Positions 1-12,422 of a stretch of 64,000 nucleotides of DNA are shown here, one piece after another. Where the stretch lies: the NCBI RefSeq assembly GCF_037893015.1, contig NC_133659.1:9998521-10062520 (forward strand), read 5' to 3'. A program made the position numbers and the translations under genes. The notes below the pieces were generated by a model, which made no database searches, was not told the origin of the DNA, and saw nothing but the letters and a program-made list of their open reading frames with translations. Position 1 is the first letter of the stretch, and every line of letters begins with the position of its first letter. This DNA comes from Macrotis lagotis (lineage: Eukaryota > Chordata > Mammalia > Peramelemorphia > Peramelidae).

Positions 1-504
1 CTCTCCCTTGCCCCACTGGGACCACTTAGAGAGAGCAAATCAGAAAAAGATATCTAGAAAAGAAGTAGAAAGTGGCAGGCACTAATAATGATCACATTCC
101 CTTGACTAGGTGGCTGGGCTTACCTGTTGTCAGGGAATTTACTCTTTACTGGAGTTTATTGCAGTGTTTTTTAATTCTATAAAAACAATACATCCTTTAA
201 AATAGTTACATAGGGAAATATTGCCCAGATCCACTCTGTAAAAGGCTAAATATCCTGCCAGCTTGGCAGGGAAGAAAGCAAAAGGAGGCTGGCTTAATAC
301 ACATACCTATATGCATACATATATATTAGTCAAGATGGAGAGAAGAAAGGAAGTAATGAAGAAAGAAAAAGGAGAAAAAAGATAAAGAAAAGAGAGAAAG
401 GAAACTTGATGAACATAGGAAACAAAAAAAAAGTAATCAACTAATAGTCCCTTCCCTCTGAGGTTATTTCCCATGACACTGTCTGTCTTATATACATGGT
501 GGTT
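1..504. other. AT-rich unique sequence
   Basis: No gene or clear transposon. 330-430 is an A/G-rich low-complexity run. Confidence 0.6.
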
Positions 505-655
505 TGACTGTTGTCTCCCTCTTTAGAATAGGAGCTACTTGAGGTCAGGCACTGGAGTTTGGGAGAGGGAACTGCCTTTGATTATTCCCCAGTGTTTAGC
601 ACAATGCCTATCATATAGTGGGGGGATTAATAAATGCTTTGTATTAATGAATCCT
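505..655 (+). mobile_element. L2 3' end fragment
   Basis: Carries the L2 tail order: a GTTGTCTCCC block, GAGCTACTTGAGGTCAGGCA, a CAGTGTTTAGCACAATGCC block, then TTAATAAATGCTT. Confidence 0.7.
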
Positions 656-745
656 CACTCACTACCTGGGTGGCCTTAGTTTTCTCATTTATAAAATGAG
701 AGGGTTGGAGAAGTTCTCTGAAGTCCCTTCCAGGATCAAATCTTT
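656..745 (+). mobile_element. MIR fragment
   Basis: Contains the MIR core CTCATTTATAAAATGAGAGGG followed by an AGTCCCTTCCAGGATCAAAT stretch. Old and short. Confidence 0.5.
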
Positions 746-840
746 GTCCCATGATTGTTTATAAAAAAATAGCTGTTAGATAGTTAATTATGCAGATATA
801 TATGTAGACAGAAAAAAGAAAGAAAAGAAAGATGATAGGT

Positions 841-2220
841 TCTTGTCTTTCTTTATCGAAGAAGACCAAAATGACATCACTATGTTTGAGACAAATTGCA
901 GTATGTCCGACTATGACTGATTAGACCAATATGAGTTTGGAATGCTCCACCACAGCTTGGGCACCAATAGTCCAATGGGAAACCTGGGGTGGGTTCTCTA
1001 AACTTATGGATGTCATGTTTCCTTTGAGTTGCTCCCATTCTGTCTTCCTCATAGAGTGCAGTCCCCTCACTGATGAGGGCACACCATGATGGGTGATCCT
1101 GATCCAAGGTCTCCCATGCTGTATAATCAGTTCTAAAGTTCTTTGATAAGACCTTCAGGTATCTCATTATCATTTCTGATCCTCTTGTGAGTACTTACTG
1201 GGTGAGTTCTCCATAAAATGGGTTTTTTGGGCAAGCGTACATTTGGCATTCTAACAACATGACCAGAACATCCTAGTTGCACTCTGAAATAGTACTGAAA
1301 CATTAGGCAGTTTAGAGCTTTACAGATAACCTCAGTGTCTGGGATCTTCCCATGCCACATGATCTTCAGAATCTTCCTCAGACAATTTAAATGGAAGTGA
1401 CTCAGGTTCCTAGTATGTTGGTAGACTGTCTGGGTTTCCTAGTCATAAAGCAATGAGGTCAGCACAACGGCTCCATAGGCCTTCAGCTTGGTAGTCAGTC
1501 TAAGATCTCTTTTCTCCCACACTTTCTTTCAGAGCTTCCCAAATACTGAGCTAGCTCTGGCAGTGCAAGTGTCAACCTCATTGTCAATGTGGAACTCCCT
1601 GGAAAGGACACTTCCAAGGTGAGTGAATGTGTCCACAGTACTCAAAACTTTTCTATTTGCTGTAACCAGTGGTTCCACATCTGGATAGTGTGGTGTTGGC
1701 TGATGGAGTACCTGGGTTTTCTTGTTATTTTTAAGACCAAAATAAGCACAAGCAGCAGAGAACTGACCCATACTTTCCTGCATCTCAGCTTCAGAGGCTG
1801 CACTGATGCACAACCATCTGCAAACAGAACATGCATCAACACTCCACCCACTTTGCTCTTGGCTTGTGGACTTTTCAAGTTAAAGAATTTGCCATCAGTG
1901 AGGTAACTGACATTGAAGTCATGTTCATCTTCAGGGAAGACTTTTAATAACATGACTGAAAATATCATGTTAAAAAGTATGGGAGCAAGGACACATCCTT
2001 GCTTTACTCCATTGGTGACTGGAAAATCTTGAGAGCATTGTCCACTATCTAGAACCTGGGCATGAAGGCCAACATGGAACTGACATATAAGACCGATGAA
2101 CTTTTTCTGGCAACCAAATTTTGAAATAATTTTCCATAAACCCTCATGAATGGTGGTATCAAAGGTCTTGGTTGGATCTAAAAAATGTTGTATACAGACA
2201 TCTGTTCTGCTCCTGGCATT
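841..2220 (-). mobile_element. RTE-type LINE, 5'-truncated, decayed reverse transcriptase and 3' end
   Basis: Minus-strand translation shows reverse-transcriptase motifs broken by frameshifts and stops: NGVKQGCVLAPILFN, then a LFADG box where FADD is expected, EMQESMGQFSAACAYFGL, FTHLGSVLSR, SGHVVRMPNVRLPKK and a C-terminal CPSC...H zinc-knuckle-like segment. These belong to a non-LTR endonuclease/reverse transcriptase of the RTE-like group; the exact clade is not certain. The 3' end is at about 841. The copy is inactive. Confidence 0.8.
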
Positions 2221-2225
2221 TTTCC

Positions 2226-2281
2226 TGGGGTAGTTAGATAGATTAGATAGATGATGGATGGATAGGTAGATAGATGAATGG

Positions 2282-2339
<58 letters not shown>

Positions 2340-2455
2340 GCAGGATAAAGAATTGGATGGATGAGTGGGAAGATGATTGATAGATGGATAGGATAGGATA
2401 GCTAGATAGAGAAGGTGGTGATAGAGAGATAGAGAGAAAAATAGATGATAATGTT
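2226..2455 (+). repeat. GATA/GGAT-type tetranucleotide tract with internal (GA)n
   Basis: Irregular TAGA/TGGA repeats flank a nearly pure GA run at 2285-2340. The tract sits just beyond the 5'-truncated end of the RTE-type LINE. Confidence 0.9.
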
Positions 2456-2955
2456 TAAAGGATTTTGACTTTGTTTTCAGTTTAATAATTGCCTGTGTGC
2501 CATCGGACTCAAAGGCAGGACAAGTGTGTTACTTTTGGTTTGTGGTTCAGTTTTTAAATTTCTCTAAGGGTGTGTTTAAAATGATTAGAGTGACCAGAGC
2601 CAAGAAGAGCAGCCAAGAAAAGTTTCCTAGAAGAGGAAATTTGCTTTAAAGCCAAATGAACATGGGCCTGGGTTTGTTAGATATTTTTAAAATTTAAGTA
2701 TTTTATTTGTTTATCCAACTACATGCAATGGTAGTTTTTGCCAATCTTTTTTTTTTTTTTTTGCAAGGCTTTGAGTTTTACAATACAACAACATATAATA
2801 TATATAATATATTACAATATAATAACATATATACATATATAAGAATATAGCAAAGTAGAACAGGAATTCAAACCCAGCTCCTCTGACAGCCCTAGGCCCT
2901 GCTCATCATTTTAGCATGCTATATAAGTATTATCTATTATTATCATCATTATTTT
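2456..2955. other. Unique AT-rich sequence
   Basis: No gene seen. A T-run at 2748-2762 and an AT-rich ATATAATAT patch at 2795-2850 are the only structures. Confidence 0.5.
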
Positions 2956-2959
2956 TATT

Positions 2960-3185
2960 ATTGTTCTGTCATAGTTGTTTCTTCCACAACCCTATTTGGC
3001 ATTTTCTTGGCAGAGATGCTGTTGATTTGCCATTTCTTTCTCAATTCACTTAACAGAAGATGAAACTGAAGCAAACAGAGTGACACAACTTGCCTAGGGT
3101 CACACAGGTAGTAAGAGTCCGAGGCCAGATTTGAATTCAGGAAGATGAGTCTTCCTGACACCAAACTTCTCACTCTATCCATGTC
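2960..3185 (-). mobile_element. MAR1-like CORE-SINE
   Basis: Minus-oriented CORE-SINE with CATTTGGCATTTTCTTGGCA near the tail, the GATGAAACTGAAGC block, CTAGGGTCACACAGGTAGTAAG and AGATTTGAATTCAGGAAGATG. Same order as the copies at 13320, 24100, 42320 and 43495. Confidence 0.75.
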
Positions 3186-3404
3186 TTACCTAACTGCATT
3201 CCACACTGCTTTTCATTAATCTTCCTACTTATTACCTTGGATGATATTGGGTAAATCACTTCCCTTTTCTCAATTTCTTCATCTGTAAAATAAGGGTTTT
3301 AGACTAAATGGCATCTACAGTAATTTTCACCTTTAAACTCCATGATGTTAAGAAAAATTCAATACACTTCCAAAGGTTACACAGGTGCACAGTTGTTACT
3401 CTAG

Positions 3405-3600
3405 AGGCAGCTAGAGCAGGAGTCAGAGAGACCTGAGTTTAAATCCTGCCAGAGTGACATAGTATCGATTAGACCCTGAGGAAATAACTGCATCCCCATT
3501 CCTCAGGTCTCCACCTATGAAATAGGGCAATAGTGTCTGCCTCACAGTGTTATTGGGAAAATCAAATAAGATACTATATTACATCAGAGCTCAAACTTTA
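3405..3600 (+). mobile_element. MIR/CORE-SINE
   Basis: GAGGCAGCTAGAGCAGGAGTC, CTGAGTTTAAATCCTGCC (B-box region), then a decayed core and TGTTATTGGGAAAATCAAAT. Confidence 0.7.
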
Positions 3601-4275
3601 AAGTGACAAAAAGATAGCAAGGTAAGGTGAAAACTAAGACTCATAACTATAATCTTCACTCTGCATCCTACCACGTTGCCTTTCTTTTAAAAAAAAAAGT
3701 CACATTTCACCATACAAAGCTGATAAAATTATCATGGACCCCTTTGGGCCTGCAGAGTAAAATGCAATTCAGGACAAATCTACCTGAGTTCTAACAAACA
3801 GATTGTGACAGGACAGAAGTCTTCGGTACAATCCAATAAAGGCAATCAGAATGATGTTTGGATCTGGGGTCATTGATTAAGTTCTCATTCACTGAAGTCA
3901 AATCGACTGGTAAATAGCATTAAATAATTCCACTGCATTGCAATACATTTGTTTTCCCAGCAGAGAAAAAGAAACAAGAGAAAATTTACAAAGTGTATTT
4001 ATAAGAAAGTTTGGGGGTATATCATGTGGCCCCACCATACATTCATGTGGCCTTAGAAAACTGCCCAAGTTTGAGGTATGTTGTTTAGCACTCAAAATTG
4101 TTACTCCTAAACCCCCCACCAATGTATTTATTTCTACTAGTCTACTAAAGATACATTAGTTCAAAACAAAAAAAATACTTAAACAATATAGCAAGTAATA
4201 CAAGAAAAGTCTCCACTCATTCCCATACATATATAATACATTCATTCAGATTTTCACACCATCAATCAAGAGAAC

Positions 4276-4318
4276 TCATCATCATCATCATCATCATAAT
4301 AATAATAATAATAATAAC
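4276..4318 (+). repeat. (TCA)n(TAA)n microsatellite
   Basis: Eight ATC units change abruptly to ATA units. Confidence 0.95.
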
Positions 4319-6649
4319 ATTAAGAATGATAATAACCAGTATTTATATCACTTATTAAATTTTACCAAAAATTTACATTTGTTAACACATAACACCAATG
4401 AAAATACATGAATGGTAGACCAGAGTTAACATATATGGTCAGACAACTCAAATGAAGTAATACACATCAAGAAGTCATGTGACTAAAGCACAGCCACGGA
4501 GACACATGTGTACATGGGACTTATACATGTTCATGGCTATTTCTAATATCATAGAATTGCCAATGTGCTTAGTGATGTCTTTGTTTTCTTCTATTTTCTG
4601 TTGAGCATCACAGCTCCATCTTCTACTCCTTCATTTGTTGTAGTTGTATCCTCACAGATTAGCTCAATGTCTGAGACAAAGCAGATACTTAATAATTCTT
4701 GATGATAGAAGGATATCATCTCTACTGAAGATTTTTGCTTGTCTCATTTTTTCCTAACCTACTGTCTGCTACCATCTTCTGAGCTTCAGTCACACAGCCT
4801 CTTTAAGGATATCTGTTGACCTGTATACTATTATCTTCTGGAGAACAAAAGCTAGAAAGCCTCTCCTTGACAAGGGCAGTCTAGAGGTCAACTCAAGGTC
4901 CTCGGACTCAGACAACTATCTAACTTTGAATTAGAAATGTCTACTACTTATAAAAATGAAATGTCCATTTTAATTGCCATTACATTCCTGATTGTGATTC
5001 TGTATCCCCAAAACTTACTTCAGGGACTTCTAAAAAGGACTGACAAAATCACATTGAATCTGAAACAAGTATTCTCTTCTTAATCCCAACATGCTCCCTA
5101 ATTGGAATGCATTTGAGGCTGGGAATAGGAACAAAAGACTTGACAAATCAGGTAGGGCCATCAATTTCCACCCTCATTTTATATTTCTGACTTTTTTTCT
5201 GTATATTCGTCAAAGTTTGCTGATCTTCTGTTCTGCCTTTTATCAAACATAAACCTCTATCTATCTACAGATGCTATAAGCAATGTTGGAGGAAATAATT
5301 TCCTTGAATGGTAAAATCTCAAGGTAAAGAACTTTCCATATTATCTAATCCCAATGAAAGCATCCTCTCAGTGATAATAGACCACCTAAAATATTATTCT
5401 CACATGGCTAACATACATGGTTGAAGGTTGAAATTCATTGTGTTAAGCATATGAAACAAAACCCTCTTTTACAATTGTTTTGGATTCTTAGAGGAGTATG
5501 ATAGGATTCAAGGACATAAAGACAAAACCAAAATGGTCCCTGTCCTCAACCATAGTGATACAACATAGAAACAGCTAAGTAGAGGCAATGGGGGAAGATT
5601 AAATAGTAATGCTCTCCTGTATGTTAAAAATCAAATCAATGTCAATATTCTTAAGCATGAAGAATAGTGGATATTAGGTACTTACCTTGGGTAATCAGCA
5701 TGTCTTTCTTATGAGACAAATTATCGTGACTTTCTTCATTAGGCTTCAGCTAAAGGTGATAAACACTTATTAATTGCTTGGATAGGGACCTCTTCCTAGG
5801 GGAAGCTGAAAGGGAATTCTGCATCTCTAAAGAAACTGCAGCTTGCCAAGAAATCTGTCTACTCATCAGAGTTAGTTTCACAGCCAACAATGTGGATATT
5901 TACCAAGCATTTATGAGAAATGAATGCAAATTGTGGAAAATTCATTGCCAATTACAAAAATCCAGTCCATGCTCAGCACAGAGAAATGAATGGGACTCAA
6001 AAAAAAATAAAATAAAAGAGATAAATTATAGGAAAATGTAAATTTAGACAAGGGCTCTTTTGCTGTATAAATGCAATAAAGGAGTTAGCCCTGTGTTAAT
6101 ATTCTATGACAAATTTTCTAATTCTTCCTTGCCATAATTCTGTCTTTAGGATCTCTGACTCAGGATAATACAAGTGAAATAAAGTTAAAATAACATCCCC
6201 AGTACATCCAGTAATAAACTTCAAGGGATAGGATTAAAAATACCCAAGCAGCCAGGTTTTCCTAATAGATCAAGAAGAATGTAAACTTCTTGCAGTTTTT
6301 GCTTGTTTCTGAATTTATGTCCCCAGGACTGAACACAAAGTAAAGGGGAGTAAAGGTTGGTTGACTCAAGTCTTAGGAAACCTTTGTTGTTGTTTTTTTA
6401 ATTAAAGATTATCAGAAGAAATTCCTGCTTTGTTTGAATGAAGTACTTGAGCTAGACAAGGGCTCTGATCTCTTTTAGTGATTCAAGATTTCTCTCTCTA
6501 TCCCCATACTCCCCTCCACAATTCTACACCCAGTAACAATGGTGATAAGCATAACAAGCTTCTTTCCTGTGTTTCCTTTGTTGATCAGAAACAAGCAGCC
6601 CAAGATCCTGAAATAATCTTTATAGACAAGATTTTCGAAGGTACCAGAA

Positions 6650-7640
6650 TTCTGGAAATGGGTTTCAGCTTCCCAGTGGGATGGAGTTTCTGTGACAGCA
6701 TTACTTCTAGGAGGAGGAAAGCAATGTCAGGTATTAGATTGGAATGGGGAGAGATGATGCAGACACACCTACTAGCGGGCTATTGCAATAGTCTATGCAG
6801 GAGGTGATGAAAGACTGCATCAGAGTGGTGGCAGTGTCAAAGAAAAGAAGAAGGTATATTGAAGAGATGTTACAAAGGTGAAATCAATAGTCCTTGGCAA
6901 TTGAGAGTAAGAGGTAGTGAGTAATCAAGGATGACATACGGTCTGGAGTCTGAGGGATTGGGAGAATGGTGTTACCCTCTACTGTAATAGGGAAGGTAGA
7001 AGGAGGGGAGAGTTTGGGGGAGGGGGAAATAATGATGGTCATTTAGGTTTTGAATTTAAGATGTCTCTAAGAAATCCAGTTCAATATGTCAAATAGATAT
7101 TTGAGAAGTAATATTAAACATTGGGAGAGAAGTTAGGCTGAAAGAATATATCTGAGAAATCATCTACAAAGAGATAATAGTAAAAATAATGAAAATTGAT
7201 GAGATCACCAAGTCAAATTGTATAGAGGGAGAAGAAAAGAGGGCCCAGGACATATACTGATGGGATACCTACAGTTACTAAGTGTGACCTGCACAAAGAT
7301 ACAGCAAAGGGAGAAGAGAAATATTTAAATATTTAACAGGTATGGATGGATTACATGAGAGTTCTTTGAGACTTGAAAAAGCATGGGAATGACTGTAATC
7401 AGTAGAGAAAAAGACAGACAGGGAGAGACTGAAGGTAAGTAAGAGTGGAGAGGACAGAGGTGGCAATTTATTAGGGAGATAGGATGGAATGGGATTAATA
7501 GAATAAAGAGGATTTTCCCTTGGCAAGGAAAAGAGCCATCTCTTCATGTGAGACAGAGGTGAAGGAGGAGATAGTTGCAAGAAACATGAGTGAAGTGAGA
7601 TGAGGAGAAGGGCAAAAGAGGAAGCTCCCAGTAAATGATT
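6650..7640 (-). mobile_element. L2 LINE body
   Basis: Colinear with the L2 copy at 17855-19345: GGGCTATTGCAATAGTCTA, CAGAGTGGTGGCAGTGTCAA, GGTGTTACCCTCTACTGTAA, GATGAGATCACCAAGTCAAA, GAGGGCCCAG. On the minus strand this is the decayed L2 reverse-transcriptase region. From 7330 on, the match is weaker and purine-rich. Confidence 0.75.
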
Positions 7641-8174
7641 TCAATTTTTCCAGTAAACTATAAGGCAAGTTTCTCAGCTGAGGGAAGGGAGGGAGCCATA
7701 GGAAGTTTGAGGAAAACTGAAAAGGTGTAGAAAAGCTGCCATAGTGAGTAAATTAGAAAGGTGCAAAAGGATTGCTTAGCCACAGGGAGAGGCCAAAATA
7801 AAACGAGCCCCTGGGATGTTTCATGTTTTTCTCTAAGTCTGAGTTTTTCCTATGTCTCAAGTATTTTCTGTGGTGTCGAAAATAAATAATTCATAATGAA
7901 CACCAAGTATCTTTTATACCCACATTGCATATTAGGTACCTTCACTAGAAGGAACTCTATTACTTGGGAGGAAGATCCTAGATTTGAACCATAGATAAGC
8001 TTGACTTTATCAATTTACCCATAGTTTTATATCAAAGTGGGTATTTAAAGGGTCAGACAGAGAGAAGTATGAGTCCTAATACTTCTTTGGGGTCAGGTTC
8101 CTTGTGATGAATTTGAATTTGTTTGAGTCCAGTGTGAGTCTTTTGTGTGCAGGAGCCCCTAAATTCAACATGTG

Positions 8175-8310
8175 GTTGAGTAAGTAGGGTACCACATTTA
8201 TTTCAGGAAGAATTGGGTTCAAATTCCACCTCAAAATTTCACTATATAGCCCTGGACAAGTCAGTCAGCCTCATTCATCTGCATAATGAAGGAGGTGAAT
8301 TCAAATCTAT
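8175..8310 (+). mobile_element. MIR fragment
   Basis: GAATTGGGTTCAAATTCCACC, then CCCTGGACAAGTCAGTCAGCC and TCATCTGCATAATGAAGG. Confidence 0.65.
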
Positions 8311-8464
8311 CTTCTGCTTTTTATCAATGATCTCTTGCTTTGAAAAGCTCCTCTGGGATGTATCCCAAAAGAAAGAAAGCTTTTGACCCTCATATCCTCT
8401 TAAACTCCTTAGTCTAAGCAGGCATTCTGGACTCAATCATTTGTCTCCAAAGCAATATAATCAC

Positions 8465-8720
8465 CACCACCTCAGCAGCCAGAGAATTGGATATGGAATC
8501 AAGAAGACTTGAGTTCAAATTCTGCCTCAGATTCTTACCAACTCTGTGACCCTGAGAAAAACCCCTTCACCTCCCTACACCTCCTCAGCTACAAAAATGA
8601 TGATGATAATAGCACCTTTCTTACAAGGTCATTGTGAAGATCAAATAATATATGAGCATCACCTTGCAAACTTGAAAGCGTTGTATAACTGCTATCATTG
8701 TTATTATCATCTTCCTTCTT
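8465..8720 (+). mobile_element. MIR/CORE-SINE
   Basis: GACTTGAGTTCAAATTCTGCC, AACTCTGTGACCCTGAG, GATAATAGCACCTTTCTTAC, CATTGTGAAGATCAAAT, then a TATCATTGTTATTATC tail. Nearly full length. Confidence 0.75.
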
Positions 8721-8939
8721 ATTATGTTCTATTACATGGTGATACGGATGAGTTGCAGTCTGTGCTTTTTAAGTTAATACCTACATTGATGAGGTCACAA
8801 ATCCACTGACATATGAAAGTCAGTAAACGGTATTTCAAAGATTTTGTATGAGAATTCCTTCCACCTAATACAGATTGAGATTGGTCCACAATTTTTAGAG
8901 TTATCTGAGAAATGAAGATGTGAGTTCTAGTGGATTCCC
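8721..8939. other. Unique sequence
   Basis: No feature recognised. Confidence 0.5.
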
Positions 8940-9105
8940 TATGTTAACTATTTCCTATTTATCTTGTTGAAGACTTGCTTTGTATATATTTGTTTGCCTG
9001 TTGTCTCTTTCACTAGATTACAAACCATGAGAGCAGGCATTGCATTTTGTCTCTTTTTGCATCATACATAATAGATTGGATCATGAGATGACTAATTGAC
9101 TTAAG
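8940..9105 (+). mobile_element. L2 3' end fragment
   Basis: TTGTTTGCCTGTTGTCTCTT, CACTAGATTACAAACCATGAG and GCAGGCATTGCATTTTGTCT follow the L2 3' end order. Confidence 0.7.
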
Positions 9106-9659
9106 TGTCAAAAACAAGATTTGAACCCAAGACTTCTTGACTCCTGGAATTCAATCCTCTGTGCCACACTAAAAGATTAACATATAGAATGAAAGTCTAT
9201 AGCTTAGCATCCTGAGAAGGGAAGCTACCCAAAGTTAGTTTCTATGTTTCCTGAGTTTCATTTTAGAACAATGACTTGACTAGGCAGCCTTTCCACTAGT
9301 AAAGGTACATAAGTGGACCAATAGTAATAATTGATCCTGGCTTGCCAACCATCAGGGTCCAGGAAGCTATAAAACTAGCTTGGAGATTTAGAAAGCGATC
9401 AAAGAATTTTCTCATCAGGTGTAACAAACTGATATACTTCTCCAGGAAATTGGAAAAGGTAAGGGAACCATAAAGAGGTGGGTCCTAGGGATAGGACCAT
9501 AGAGAAGACCAAGTCTTATTTTCCAAAGGAGGAAACGGAGAACCAGAGAAGGTGAGTGGCAGTAGGAAAACAGGGAAAGTTTGCTCCACTAAGAATCAAG
9601 ATCTTGGGTTTCAAATGAGAAAGATCTGTAGAGGAGTCTCCCTCCCTTTATTGATGATG

Positions 9660-10262
9660 AAAAAGGGTCAAAACATCACTTGTACAAAAATATTCACAGC
9701 AGTCCTATTTGTGGTGGCAAACAATTGGAAATTGAGTGTATGTCTATCAGTTGGGGAATGGCTTAATAAACTGTGGTATATGTATATGATGGAACACTAT
9801 TGTTCTATTAGAAAACAGTAGGGATGGGAATTCAGAGAAGCCTGGAAGGATTTGCATGAACTGATGCTGAGTGAGATGAGCAGAACCAGAACATTGTACA
9901 CACTAACAGCAACATGGGGGGTAATGATCAACCTTAATGGATTTGCTCATTCCATCAGTGTAACAACCAGGAACAATTTTGGGCTCTCTGCTATAGAGAA
10001 TACCATCTATATCTAGAGAAAGAATTGTGGAGTCTGAACAAAGACCAAAGACTATTACCATTATCTTATTACATAATTTTGCTATCTCTTATACTTTATT
10101 TTTCTTCCTTAAGGATATGACTTCTCTCTCATCACATTCAACTTAGACCAATGTACAACATGGAAGCAATGTAAAGACTAACAGAATGCCTTCTGTGGGA
10201 GGTGGGGGAGGGAAGTGAGATGGGGGGAAATTGTAAAATTCAAAATAAAGAAAAATTTTAAA
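9660..10262 (+). mobile_element. L1 3' end (ORF2 C-terminus and 3' UTR)
   Basis: Follows the marsupial L1 3' end: ACAAAAATATTCACAGCAG, GGCAAACAATTGGAAATTGA, TCAGTTGGGGAATGGCT, TGGAACACTATTG, GATGCTGAGTGAGATGAGC, and a 3' UTR ending in a G-rich block and AAAATTCAAAATAAAGAAAA. 5'-truncated; frame broken. Confidence 0.85.
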
Positions 10263-10269
10263 AAGAATT

Positions 10270-10395
10270 TTTTTAAAATGGGGATAATCATAGCACCTAG
10301 CTTTTAGAATTATCATGAGGATCAAGAGACATAATAATTGCAAATCACTTAGCACATAGGAAGTGTTTAAAACATGCTTACTTACTTCCTTTGAC
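10270..10395 (+). mobile_element. MIR 3' part
   Basis: AATGGGGATAATCATAGCACC, GAATTATCATGAGGATCAAG and CACTTAGCACATAGGAAGTG. Confidence 0.7.
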
Positions 10396-10644
10396 TGAAG
10401 CTCTGGTAAGGTACCAAGAGCCAATATGCTGCTCATTGACTCAGGGAAGTTGAGGTTATACATGGAGATTGTCCCCATTTGGACCTACTCTCCTCCTTCT
10501 CTGGTAAGTAGCAGTAAAGTTTTATTGTCTGCTCTCACTCCATCCAAATCACTCCATCTCTTTTCGCATAACACCAATCCATATTCAAAAAAATTTTTAA
10601 GTCCTATTTTGGCACCCATTAAGTCATCTTACCTTTACCTGAAG

Positions 10645-10870
10645 GCCAGATAAAATAACTTCTGCTGCAATTCATCCCACTTTAGGAAAGACAGCTCTCA
10701 TTATTAGAAAAATTTCCCCCTATAATAAAGCCAAATGGTTTTGTTTTGCAATTCCCCCCATTATCCTTTTTCTAGCTCTCTGGAACATTGGACCCCAGCT
10801 TTGTCTCCTTCTTTACTTGTACTCAAAAAGATGTGAAAAGTTTTCCTTCATGTTCTAGGATGATGGCAGC
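10645..10870 (-). mobile_element. L3/CR1 3' end fragment
   Basis: Order GGAAAGACAGCTCTCATTATT, then GAAAAATTTCCCCCTATA, then CTAGCTCTCTGGAAC matches the antisense of the L3/CR1 3' region also seen at 40085. Confidence 0.5.
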
Positions 10871-11539
10871 CTAGGCTTGGCAGGAGAATAATGGGACGTC
10901 CTCAGATTAATTTCATGGCTATTTGTTCCAGCAAGGACTAGTATCAAACGTCATCCCACTGTCCTTTCAGATCAAGTAAGGGCAGTGACAAATGAGAATA
11001 CTACCCCCCCATTACTTTCTAATGATAAATAATGCCATCCTCTTTTCAGTGCCTGTTTTCAGTACATTGTATTATACAGCTCCATCCCAAAAGCATGATT
11101 ATGAAACAAAATAGGGAGGAAAGCCAAAAATACAATGCCTGTGGTAAGATCCCAAGAAATAAGCATTTTTGTCCCTGCCATCATTCTATGTCACTAATAT
11201 AATAGGAAGGTGACAAAAGGAAGGACCATAATAAATATTCTATTATGTATTTATTTGGATTATAAATTATTCACCACATGAAGCTGCCCAGTTGGATGAA
11301 GGCATGAGAAGGCCTTGACCACATCAGGCTTGGAGGAAAGAACTAGTGAGCTGAGTTGGATGAGAAACAGAATGTAGGAAAAATGTGACTTTAATTCAGG
11401 AAATAAATACTGCAAGACCCAATGTGACAGAAATCTCATTATTCAACTTAAAACTCAGAGCAATGATTATTCCCCTGGTCGAGAATTATCAGACCATGTG
11501 ATTGACTGATATTTTGTTCCCTGCAAGATTATTTAACTG
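10871..11539. other. Unique sequence
   Basis: No gene or transposon that I recognise. Confidence 0.5.
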
Positions 11540-11655
11540 AAATAATATCGAAACTCATTGAAGGTAGAGTTGTTCCACTTCTGGATTGTTCCCTCAGCCC
11601 ACAGCATAGTGCCCCCCACATAGTAGATACGTAATAAATGCCCATCAATTTGCTG
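11540..11655 (+). mobile_element. L2/MIR-type tail
   Basis: CCCACAGCATAGTGCCCC, CACATAGTAGATACGTAATAA and ATGCCCATCAATTTG. Confidence 0.6.
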
Positions 11656-11679
11656 GCTGAAAAGTCAGCATACTGGAAT

Positions 11680-11895
11680 ACTGGAAGAATAAATACATTG
11701 GAAATGGAGGGATGGAGAACTGAGTCCAGAAGTCACTCTAATATTTACCTCTAACTGTGTGACTGCAGCCAAGTCTCTTTACCTACTGAGCTTCAAAGTC
11801 TTCAACTGGAAATTTTGAGAATAATAACTGTAGCTTCTTTCACATTGTAGGGTAAGACAGTGTATATAAAGTGCTCTGGTTTCCTAGGTAATGCC
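11680..11895 (+). mobile_element. MIR, decayed
   Basis: GTGTGACTGCAGCCAAGTCTC, TTTACCTACTGAGCTTCAAAG and a GATAATAACTGTAGCTTC-like 3' part. Confidence 0.5.
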
Positions 11896-12363
11896 CTCCA
11901 CAATCGCAGTCCACCTGCAGTTATAGTGGGCAGCAGGTAGAGCTAGTAAGTGAAACAGGCTGACCTCCCAGTGTGCTGGGCTAAGGAAGGGACTCCACTC
12001 CTACTTTCAACAGCATTCCATGCTGCCCTAAGAGCTTTGAACCCCCAAATCAGCCCCATGTGGCCAAATCTTTTGCCTTTCTGGAATAAATAGCATTGCC
12101 CCTTGACCTCTCCCTAATTGTAAACTTTAAAGAGAATATACACACCACTTAGCATTTCTACAGATCAGCAGGGTTTTGCAGTAGCTAAATGAGATTTAAG
12201 TTGAAAACCACAGATACAGAACTAACCATCTAATAAATTCCCCTAGTCAGAGGAGGGGAAAAGTTCCTTTTCTAGGGAGTAAAAGATGCATCAGTTTGGT
12301 CAAGTTCCATTGAGACAATTCTCATCATCTTTGATCTACATAACCCTAGCACTGCTATTCCTT
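11896..12363. other. Unique sequence
   Basis: No gene or repeat recognised. Confidence 0.5.
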
Positions 12364-12374
12364 CTCTTGCTACA

Positions 12375-12375
12375 T

Positions 12376-12422
<47 letters not shown>
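12375..12422 (+). repeat. (GAT)n microsatellite at a SINE 3' end
   Basis: About sixteen uninterrupted GAT units between the SINE 3' end and its target-site duplication. Confidence 0.95.

Larger units (their letters stand above)
3601..8170. other. Mostly unique DNA, one L2 body inside
   Basis: Apart from the L2 at 6650-7640 and the trinucleotide repeat at 4276-4318, I see no gene. 5490-5600 (GGTCCCTGTCCTCAA) weakly resembles an L2 3' end in minus orientation. The open frames here are short and without family features. Confidence 0.5.

Noticed and set aside
880..1968. Several small frames on both strands as genes
   Set aside because: They are fragments of one decayed RTE-type LINE, with frameshifts between reverse-transcriptase motifs.
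12375..12422. CRISPR-like or coding repeat at the GAT run
   Set aside because: A simple trinucleotide microsatellite without spacers.
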